Below, one piece after another: positions 57,500-64,000 of a DNA stretch of 64,000 bases; position 1 is the stretch's first letter, and each line of letters begins with the position of its first letter. This stretch comes from an uncultured Verrucomicrobiales bacterium (GTDB lineage Bacteria; Verrucomicrobiota; Verrucomicrobiia; Verrucomicrobiales; Akkermansiaceae). The translations under genes were made by a program, and so were the position numbers. The notes under the pieces are model-generated. The model was not told the DNA's origin. It saw nothing but the letters and a program-made list of their open reading frames with translations, and made no database searches. The stretch lies in the NCBI GenBank assembly GCA_947039485.1, contig CAMQZC010000015.1:1-64000 (forward strand), read 5' to 3'.

Positions 57500-58578
57500 A
57501 CGCTAGCCCTCATACCAAAAAATCCAGCTTTGATCGCGCTGCAGGCATCCTCATGGGGATTTCTGCTGCTGCCTTTTTCGGCATCTCTCTCCTCATCTTG
57601 TCTGATGAGTATTGGGATAAATTAGGAAGCATCGCGCGCGAGCTCATGATTATTATTCCGCTGCTGCTCAGCTTTGCTGGGCTGCTCATAGCCTATTGTA
57701 AGCAAAAACCGCTGCTCGTGGAGATTTGCGGCATTCTTGTGGCTTTGCTCTTGATGATTAATATAAGTATTCGTTTTGATGATTGGGACATGCCTTTTGT
57801 GGAGACGATCGCGCTCTATAGCGTGCTCATGGTGTTGCTCACGCTCTGGCGTCCTCTGCTCAGCTTTGGCTTGGCTAGCGCGATATCTCTACTGAGTCTT
57901 CTCTTTAGCGTGATGAATACATACCCTGAGAGGAGCTTCTTGGGATTGGGAGATATGGTTGACTCGGATGCTGAGTGTAGCCTGTACTTATCCCTGCTTG
58001 TATTGCTGATTGCGCTCATTGATTATGCGGCTCATTCTCGCTGGCAGCGCTATCGCAAGTTGGGGCTTTTGTCGGGTATTGGTTGGTTTGGTCTTTGTGT
58101 TTTTTATCTGCCACTTGTACACACTATTGATTCTTTTGATTCTTTTGAATCTTTCTTTGCTTGGCTAGTCATTCCTCTTGCCTGTGCCAGTGTCGCGCTT
58201 TACCTCGCGAGATTGGCGCGTGAGCGCATGGAGGGACGTGAGTCTAGTTGGTACTGGCGTGCGCTGCTTTGTTTTTCACCTCTTTGGATGAGTGTGTATG
58301 CGGTTGTGGTGGGTGATAGCTTCAGCTCCTCTAGTGAGAATATGATGATGGCTTTTGCGCTTGGTGCTTTTAGTATGTTGCTCTTCTATTACGCAGTTTT
58401 GCAGGGTGGACACCGTTTTTGGGCAATTATGGCTCTCATCATGCTTGTTGCTGCAACGGGGCAACTGATGTTTTCCTTGTCATGGGTGGCTGTCGTATTG
58501 GTACTTGTAGCTGAGGCAATTCTGCTCTGCTTTGTGAGTCGTTATGCGCTGAGCGTTTTGGCAAAGGCGCGGGCGTAG
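57496..58578 (+). CDS. DUF4401-like membrane protein, cassette 2
   Basis: 360 residues, about eleven transmembrane helices beginning AAAFFGISLLILSDEYWDKLGSIARELMIIIPLLLS (broken). The 'DEYWDKLG' turn corresponds to 'SSYWDQMG' of the protein at 53615, its cassette-1 counterpart. The 3' half uses more AT-rich codons than cassette 1. The ATG overlaps the preceding gene by 4 bp. Last intact gene of the operon. Confidence 0.82.
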   Translation: MNASPHTKKSSFDRAAGILMGISAAAFFGISLLILSDEYWDKLGSIARELMIIIPLLLSFAGLLIAYCKQKPLLVEICGILVALLLMINISIRFDDWDMPFVETIALYSVLMVLLTLWRPLLSFGLASAISLLSLLFSVMNTYPERSFLGLGDMVDSDAECSLYLSLLVLLIALIDYAAHSRWQRYRKLGLLSGIGWFGLCVFYLPLVHTIDSFDSFESFFAWLVIPLACASVALYLARLARERMEGRESSWYWRALLCFSPLWMSVYAVVVGDSFSSSSENMMMAFALGAFSMLLFYYAVLQGGHRFWAIMALIMLVAATGQLMFSLSWVAVVLVLVAEAILLCFVSRYALSVLAKARA

Positions 58579-58597
58579 GCAGGGCTGCTCTGGGTCG

Positions 58598-59210
58598 TTA
58601 GCCTCGCGATGAGCTAGCTCTATCTTAAGAATAATCAAGAAAGAAAAATTCGATAAAGCGCACGATCCTCCTCCTCTCCCTCTTGTTAGCCCAGCTCGCC
58701 TGGCTCGCCTACTATCCCGTAAGTACCAAATCGCAGCTTGCATCAGCCGAGCTAATCAGTCTGCCTTTTCGCCACCCTCCTGATTACTCTGGCTCGAGTG
58801 AGCCAATAAAGCTCTTTATCATGGCCAATCAGTGGCAGCTTGGGCGTAGTATCAAGATTGAGTTGGATCATGATGATAAGCTTTGCTATGGACTAGTTGC
58901 CCAACATGTTTTTAGCCGTGAGGATGTTCTTGGTTTGCTTTGGCGGTCTGATTGTACATCCTCGTCTGCTGATGAATATTGCGACCTGCCAAAAAGTAGC
59001 TTCTCTCAGCCTGATGATAAGCGTGTTATCGATGCTGATTGTTGGCGTAGCCTCCGCAAGATGGCGTTCTATCATCTCGGTGGTACTCGCTATGTGCCCA
59101 AGTCGCGGAGCTCTTCACCCCTTGAGACCCTACCCTCCGATATCGATAATCTCAAAAAGAATGCCGCAAAATGACCGCTAGTTCCCATGGTGGAAAATTC
59201 GGCTTTGATT
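58598..59210 (+). pseudogene. Decayed third cassette (copy of the GDYXXLXY-like gene and flanks)
   Basis: The segment starts as a copy of the last approximately 45 bp of the gene at 55569 (SYLYLK, now with TAG after AMS). It then copies the gene at 56639 with its GTG start changed to ATA (58653-58655), and ends as a copy of the first approximately 45 bp of the gene at 57496 (now stopped by TGA). Within the middle gene about 120 residues are missing between SFSQPDDK and FYHLGGTRYVPK. A 163-codon frame from TTG at 58683 remains open, so a truncated product cannot be excluded. Confidence 0.88.
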
Positions 59211-59253
59211 GAGGCCTCTGCCCACAGAGGCTGGGCGGTGGGATGCACGTTGC

Positions 59254-60537
59254 TTAGAACATGAAGACGCTCTGGATACCCCAGACCATCTCCTCAGAGC
59301 GGCCGCTGTAGGCTGTGTCAAAGATGTACTGGAAGTGGGGCGTGATGCGGATGTAGTCGTTGACTTGGAAGATGTAGATGAGCTCAATGGGCTTCTCCCA
59401 GCTGTTGACGCGTGGGTTCTCCTCATTGTCCTGACCCTTGAAAACACCAAAGGCAGCACCTGCGTAATCGCGGGGACGGCTCTTGAAGAGCCTAAATTGC
59501 GTGCCAAAGCTCAGCTCAGATTTGAAGCCTAGCTCCTCGCGAGCACCCCAGCCTGCACGCGTGTAGAGGCTGATGTTGTCGGTTGGGTCATACTCCGCGC
59601 TGCCTGTGAGCCCCCAGTTACCTCGTGTGCAGGAGTGCCCGTCTTTTGATCCCTCGACGCCTCGGTAGAAGGGGTTGAGGCGTATGATGCTGCGCTCGTT
59701 GTTGAATCGTTGGCTCCACTCACCAACAATAGCCATGCCACGCCCCGAGCGGAAGGGGTTGCCTCCCTTGTAGTTGTGCGTGCGCGTGACGGCAATCATG
59801 CTATGCTGGTTGTCACTGATGGCGTATTGGTAGATGGCGCCAAAGTTGCTGTCGATGATGGGGAGCACACGTGAGTTACAGAAGCCGCCGTTGGTGAATC
59901 CACTGAAGCTGTTGTTGGCGATACCGACGATGTCGAAGTAGTTGCTCAGGTCAACGACGCCTGCGATGATGAGATGCTTTTTTCTATCAAAGTATTGCAT
60001 GATCGACACCTCGGGTAGCGCGAAATCATGGGGGCCAAAGTAGTCGCCATGGATGGATGAGGCGCTGCCTATGGACTGGATGAAGTTGGGCTCGCTGTGG
60101 CGGGTCTTTTTATCCAGCCCTACCGATCCTGTCATCTTGACGCGTAGGAATGTGCCACCATCTTTCTCATCCTCGATGAGTTGCTGGGTGAGTCGCGCGT
60201 GGATGAGAAAGATATTTGCCTCGTTGTGGGCGAGGTCATAGTTGTGTTTGGATCCCCAGTAGCCGTAGGCCATCTCAAGTTGCCACTCGGTACCGAGCTT
60301 CTCATGGGCTGAGATTTTGATGACGTTATCCCCATCCATCGGTGTGCAGCGGTTGATGTAGTCAGCGAGGCTGCGCCCGTACTCAGCGGCCATGTGCTGG
60401 TTGATGTGCTTGATGATGGCGGGGCGTTTGGGCTTGCTTGTGCTAATCTCATCGCGGCTCTCGCTTGCTTGATTTGCAAGCAGGGGGTGGATGCAGACTG
60501 CGGCAAGAATGAGGAGGGCTGCGGAGAATCTAATCAT
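59254..60537 (-). CDS. Outer-membrane porin, OprB-like, paralogue 1
   Basis: 427 residues from MIRFSAALLILAAVCIHPLL, a Sec signal; an in-frame ATG 8 codons earlier is possible. Alternating beta strands (GTEWQLEMAYGYWGSKHN, DYFGPHDFALPEVSIMQYFD, RGMAIVGEWSQRFN) and a C-terminal aromatic residue (QSVFMF) mark a beta-barrel assembled by BAM. It resembles carbohydrate-selective porins. An N-terminal helical stretch precedes the barrel. It is about half identical by eye to the neighbour at 60808. Confidence 0.87.
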   Translation of the reverse strand: MIRFSAALLILAAVCIHPLLANQASESRDEISTSKPKRPAIIKHINQHMAAEYGRSLADYINRCTPMDGDNVIKISAHEKLGTEWQLEMAYGYWGSKHNYDLAHNEANIFLIHARLTQQLIEDEKDGGTFLRVKMTGSVGLDKKTRHSEPNFIQSIGSASSIHGDYFGPHDFALPEVSIMQYFDRKKHLIIAGVVDLSNYFDIVGIANNSFSGFTNGGFCNSRVLPIIDSNFGAIYQYAISDNQHSMIAVTRTHNYKGGNPFRSGRGMAIVGEWSQRFNNERSIIRLNPFYRGVEGSKDGHSCTRGNWGLTGSAEYDPTDNISLYTRAGWGAREELGFKSELSFGTQFRLFKSRPRDYAGAAFGVFKGQDNEENPRVNSWEKPIELIYIFQVNDYIRITPHFQYIFDTAYSGRSEEMVWGIQSVFMF

Positions 60538-60679
60538 CCAACAGATTAGCAATGGTCTCATGGATTGTCAATGTTGAAATTAAAAGGAGCTGATACTTCT
60601 GTGTCTGTTATTCTCTCGACCTTATACGCTCTCTGTGCCGCCCATGGCTTGCGCGCTCCCTAGAATTTAACACACAAGA

Positions 60680-60709
60680 GAGGGTAGGAAGCACGACCTT
60701 CCTACCCTC
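60680..60709 (-). terminator. Terminator of porin paralogue 2
   Basis: A 12-bp stem GAGGGTAGGAAG/CTTCCTACCCTC with loop CACGAC about 100 bp past the porin stop codon. The U-run on the minus strand is weak (CTTGTGTG), so efficiency is uncertain. Confidence 0.7.
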
Positions 60710-60807
60710 AGAGTTATACACGTTATGTTATGATTGCAGGTACCGACGAAGATACATGACTTTGTCTTGTGATGCTTAAGGGGCAATTTAGCAGTGCCCT
60801 CTAAACA

Positions 60808-62040
60808 TTAGAAGGAGAATACCGTCTGAACACCAATGACTGTCTGGTCAGATGTAGCGGCGTATGATGGGTTGTGGATGTACTGGCAGTGAGGTACAAT
60901 TTTCACGTAATCGTTGATTTGGAAGCTGTAGATGACTTCGAGCACGCCTTGGCGGCTGTTTTCGGTAGCGTCGCTCTCAGAGTTAGCTGCTTTGAATACG
61001 CCGTATGCGATACCCAGGAAGTCGTCTTCGCGGCTGCTGAATGGACGGATGTTGGTGCCGACGCTGACGTCGAAGGATGCTCCGAGTTCTTGCTTGGCTC
61101 CGAATCCTGAGCGCAGGAAGAGATCAACCTTGTCGCATGCGGCGTATTCAATGCTACCAGCGAGGCCGTAGTTGATGCGGGAGCAGTCGCTGCCCTTGGC
61201 ATCACTACCAGCTACGCTGTCGATGAAGGGGTTGAGGCGCAGGACGGTCTTTTCATCAGCTGTGTAGTAAGCGTACTCACCAACAACTGCGTAGCCACGA
61301 CCGGAACCGAATGGGTTGTAACCGCTGGATGTGCATGTGCGCGAGATTGCAATCATACCGTGTTGGTTAGGTGCAAGCTCAGCTTGGAAGATAGCGCCGA
61401 GGTTGCTGTCAACGAGAGGCAGGACGGTGGAGTTCATGAAGCCAGTGTTGGCGAAGCTGCAGAAGGAGTCGTTTGCGATGCCTACTCCGTCAAAGTAGTT
61501 GGTGAGGTTGACAACACCAAAGATGAGGCTATATTTCTTGTTGTCAAAGTACTGCATGATGGCGATTTCGGGGAGAACGAAGTCGTTGGTACCAAAGTAG
61601 TCACCATGGATGTCTGTGCCTGTGCCCATTGCGGAGACGAAGTCTGGATCGCTATCCTTGCTGCGTGAGTCCAGTGCGACTGATCCGGAGAGTTCGAGGC
61701 GCAGCCATGTGCCACCGTTTTTGTCGTCTTGGAAGATTCGCTGGTTGAGCTGCGCGTGGAGGAGGTAGAGGTTAGCTACGTCGTTTGCTGCTGGGTCGCC
61801 GTTGTTGGTGGACCAGAAGCCATATGCCATGTCTACTGCCCACTCTGTACCGTAGTTCTTGGATGGGGTCAGCTTGTAAGCTGGGTCAATATGTTCACAT
61901 GGTGTGAACATGTTGATGCCTTCCAGAATGCTAGAGACGCTCTCTGTTGCAACTGTTGTTGTCGGTGTTTCCGTTTTCGCGTGGAGGCTCATGCTGTTTA
62001 GAGTACAGAGCGCTGCTGCTATGATGTGTGTTTTTTTCAT
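60808..62040 (-). CDS. Outer-membrane porin, OprB-like, paralogue 2
   Basis: 410 residues. Signal peptide MKKTHIIAAALCTLNSMSLHA, a 16-18-strand barrel pattern (GTEWAVDMAYGFWSTNN, DYFGTNDFVLPEIAIMQYF, GRGYAVVGEYAYYT) and the terminal QTVFSF with C-terminal Phe. Several Cys are paired in periplasmic or surface loops (CSFAN, RTCTSSG, DCSRINYG) and have counterparts in paralogue 1. Its codon usage looks stronger and the promoter region separate, suggesting it is the more highly expressed of the two. Confidence 0.88.
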   Translation of the reverse strand: MKKTHIIAAALCTLNSMSLHAKTETPTTTVATESVSSILEGINMFTPCEHIDPAYKLTPSKNYGTEWAVDMAYGFWSTNNGDPAANDVANLYLLHAQLNQRIFQDDKNGGTWLRLELSGSVALDSRSKDSDPDFVSAMGTGTDIHGDYFGTNDFVLPEIAIMQYFDNKKYSLIFGVVNLTNYFDGVGIANDSFCSFANTGFMNSTVLPLVDSNLGAIFQAELAPNQHGMIAISRTCTSSGYNPFGSGRGYAVVGEYAYYTADEKTVLRLNPFIDSVAGSDAKGSDCSRINYGLAGSIEYAACDKVDLFLRSGFGAKQELGASFDVSVGTNIRPFSSREDDFLGIAYGVFKAANSESDATENSRQGVLEVIYSFQINDYVKIVPHCQYIHNPSYAATSDQTVIGVQTVFSF

Positions 62041-62111
62041 GATATGGTTTCGGTAGGTCCCTAGCTTGGGTTTTTTATTGGATTAGTTTAGTCTAACTTG
62101 TGATTAATTTT

Positions 62112-62249
62112 TTAGGGCTTGGTTTTTTTCCCACATTTGCTGGCGCATCCAGCGCATCCGCCTCCGCAGGAGGAGGACTTGCGCAGGGCGCGCAGGATGA
62201 TAAATAAGATGAAGCCGACAAGGGGGATGAGTATGATGAGGTCGCTCAT
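62112..62249 (-). CDS. FeoB-associated Cys-rich membrane peptide
   Basis: 45 residues: one transmembrane helix (LIILIPLVGFILFIILRAL) then CGGGCAGCASKC with four Cys and a lysine tail. This matches the 'FeoB-associated Cys-rich membrane protein' family found beside feoB; the Cys cluster may bind ferrous iron. It follows feoB by 25 bp on the same strand. Confidence 0.85.
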   Translation of the reverse strand: MSDLIILIPLVGFILFIILRALRKSSSCGGGCAGCASKCGKKTKP

Positions 62250-62274
62250 GTGAGTATTTGTGTTTAAGTTGTGA

Positions 62275-64000
62275 TTAGTCTTTTTCGCTGCTTGGGCGCT
62301 TGAGTAGGCGGTAGATCAGGCCTAGTGCGATGACGCATGCGACGGCTTGACCTGTGGCAAATGTAGCGCCTGCAATCCAGCTGCCAAATTGGTAGAAGAG
62401 GAAGGCAATCATGTAAGCCCATGTGCACATAAAGCCGATGGCAAGTCCTGTCCAGCGTGCGCTGTTCATCTCACGTCGGATAGCACCGCAGGCGGCGAAG
62501 CAGGGAGCGCAGAGGAGGTTGAAGAGCATGAAGGAGAGTGCGGCGGCAAAGCTTGGGAAAGCGTTGGCTGCGAGGATGCCTGCAACGACGCCGATGGTCT
62601 CATCTTCTTCCTCCGCCTCTTCTGCTGCTGCAGGGATGGGGGCTTGGACTTCGCTGTCAAATTGCCAGAAGAGCATGCTAGGGGCGGTGAGGGCGTTGTA
62701 CTTGGGAAGGGATGCGGTGCGAGTGAGTCCGGATTCTTCCTCGTCGCTAGAGGCTTCTTCGCTGATTGTGTTTGGCTTGGCAGGGGCAGGGTAGAGCACA
62801 CCAAAAGTACCTAATACTTGCTCCTTGGCGACGAGGCCAGTGACGCTTGCTACAGCGGGCTTCCAGTCACCCCAGCCTAGAGGGCTAAAGATGGGGGCGA
62901 TGATGCCGCCGATGTCTGCGAGCATGCTCTGCTCAATTTTCTCGCCAGCGAGGTAGTCCATCTTCCAGCTATAGCTGCTGGTGAACCAGATGAGGGCGGA
63001 GGAGACAAAGATGACGCTGCCTGCTTTTTGAACGAAGGCTTTGCATCGCTCCATTGCGCGGAGGTTGATGTTGCCAGCCACAGGCATGTGGTAGGGTGGC
63101 AGCTCCATGACAAAGGGTGTGTAGCCACCTGCAAATAAGTGCGATTTGCGCAGGATGACACCACCGAGGATGACGGAACCAATGCTGGCAAAGTAGGCAA
63201 TTGTCGCGATGCTGGCATCACCCAGCAGCATGGCAAAGAGGGCGATGATGGGCAGCTTGGCGCCACAGGGCATGAAGGTGGTGAGCATGATGGTCATGCG
63301 GCGGTCGCGCTCATTCTCAATGGTACGGGTGGCCATGACCCCGGGGATACCACAGCCCATGGAGATGAGCAGGGGGATGAAGGATTTGCCTGAGAGACCA
63401 ATCGTGCGGAAGATGCGATCCATCATGAAGGCGACGCGAGCCATGTAGCCACAGTCCTCCAGAATGGAGAGGAGTAGGAAGAGAATCGCCATCTGTGGCA
63501 AGAAGCCGAGCACAGCACCAACACCGCCGACGATACCGTCAGCAAAGAGGCTTTGGAGCTGCTCACTACAATTAAGTCCGAGCCTCCCCAGCATGGCGAT
63601 GCCTGTTGCGAGTGCGGACATGATGATGAGGTTGAGGATGTATTCGCGGCGGTTGCTGCGGCGCATCAGTCGCATGGGGCTCAGGTAGATGCGTGTAGGT
63701 GACTGACCGTAGTCGTTTGTCTTCTTTTTGCCAGGGGCAAAGATGCAGAGTGCAAGGATAATAGCATTAGCAGCATAGAGTGCATACATCACGATGCTAT
63801 GGAGAGCTCCTGGGAGGGGGGGGCACATGTACTCCAGCAAGAAGGGGGCAAGGGCGAGGTAGAGCCATGAGCCATTCAAGTTAAGGTCATGTAGACGACG
63901 CAGGGTTGAGGGGAAGAGCAGGCACATGCTCAGCAATGCGCTAAGCATTGTCAGTGCCTCGATTGAGACGTGTCCTGTGCCGAGGAAGCCGCCGAGCCAC
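62275..64000 (-). CDS. feoB: FeoB membrane core fused to a DUF805-like region (5' end outside the window)
   Basis: At least 574 codons; the frame is open to the right edge, so the start is not seen. The C-terminal part is the FeoB Fe(II) permease core: GIVGGVGAVLGFLPQMAILF, LEDCGYMARVAFMMDR, GLSGKSFIPLLISMGCGIPG, MATRTIENERDRR, FMPCGAKLPI, and the second Gate motif with LLCAPCFAACGAIRREM. Directly before it lies a DUF805-like stretch: STLRRLHDLNLNGSW, a hydrophobic pair, FAPGKKKTNDYGQSP, then YLSPMRLMRRSNRREYILNL. The G-protein domain, normally just before the core, is not in the visible part. It may lie upstream or be encoded separately. Confidence 0.9.
   Translation of the reverse strand, partial: WLGGFLGTGHVSIEALTMLSALLSMCLLFPSTLRRLHDLNLNGSWLYLALAPFLLEYMCPPLPGALHSIVMYALYAANAIILALCIFAPGKKKTNDYGQSPTRIYLSPMRLMRRSNRREYILNLIIMSALATGIAMLGRLGLNCSEQLQSLFADGIVGGVGAVLGFLPQMAILFLLLSILEDCGYMARVAFMMDRIFRTIGLSGKSFIPLLISMGCGIPGVMATRTIENERDRRMTIMLTTFMPCGAKLPIIALFAMLLGDASIATIAYFASIGSVILGGVILRKSHLFAGGYTPFVMELPPYHMPVAGNINLRAMERCKAFVQKAGSVIFVSSALIWFTSSYSWKMDYLAGEKIEQSMLADIGGIIAPIFSPLGWGDWKPAVASVTGLVAKEQVLGTFGVLYPAPAKPNTISEEASSDEEESGLTRTASLPKYNALTAPSMLFWQFDSEVQAPIPAAAEEAEEEDETIGVVAGILAANAFPSFAAALSFMLFNLLCAPCFAACGAIRREMNSARWTGLAIGFMCTWAYMIAFLFYQFGSWIAGATFATGQAVACVIALGLIYRLLKRPSSEKD

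Overview
The window reads as a chromosomal segment of a Gram-negative bacterium. It has outer-membrane beta-barrel porins, many lipoprotein and Sec signal peptides, a PilT pair and FeoB-type iron uptake. Base composition is mid-GC, with a visibly AT-richer patch near 27.6-29.1 kb. The S4/S13 ribosomal proteins, an S11 with a long N-terminal extension, short exported proteins with a 'dG..y....v..v...i.i.h..G' beta motif, and tandem exported paralogues suggest Verrucomicrobiota (Akkermansia-like). That placement is inference from family resemblance, not a measured result. Shine-Dalgarno motifs are nearly absent upstream of the start codons I inspected.

Layout. 0-1.2 kb: two inverted copies of a 17-bp palindrome bracket 163 bp just upstream of a tyrosine recombinase gene. 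1.2-3.1 kb: MidA-type methyltransferase and NadA. 3.1-6.1 kb: exported coiled-coil and lipoprotein genes and a polytopic membrane protein. 6.1-10.1 kb (minus strand): a coupled PfkB kinase - LigA - PHP phosphatase operon. 10.1-16.9 kb: a young tandem triplication of one approximately 2.26-kb unit, each with a promoter, a roughly 650-residue exported protein or lipoprotein and terminators; the junctions show how it arose between the PHP and adk genes. 16.8-25.7 kb: adenylate kinase, FtsK, a GT35-like glucan enzyme that lacks the pyridoxal-phosphate lysine, a clan GH-D-like glycosidase and ArgH. 25.7-30.1 kb: an ankyrin/Sel1 protein, an AT-rich membrane protein and a second, broken recombinase. 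30-44 kb: a UmuC-like polymerase, a 190-bp array of hairpins, GatB, two PilT ATPases, PdxA, a sodium/solute symporter, PyrG, a truncated ROK-type regulator and the S13-S11-S4 operon.

44.5-50.8 kb: small exported proteins, a two-gene ATPase plus PD-(D/E)XK-nuclease-like operon (the best candidate here for an undescribed defence or DNA-repair module), a MarR regulator with a leaderless-looking promoter, alanine racemase and a dCMP-type deaminase. 50.9-59.2 kb: a tightly overlapping eight-gene operon of DUF2157/DUF4401-like membrane proteins alternating with small membrane-anchored proteins, built by cassette duplication, with a decayed third cassette at the end. 59.2-62.0 kb: two paralogous porins. 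62.1-64 kb: a 45-residue Cys-rich FeoB-associated peptide and a FeoB membrane core fused to a DUF805-like segment, cut by the window edge.

No rRNA, tRNA, CRISPR array or intact insertion sequence was found.
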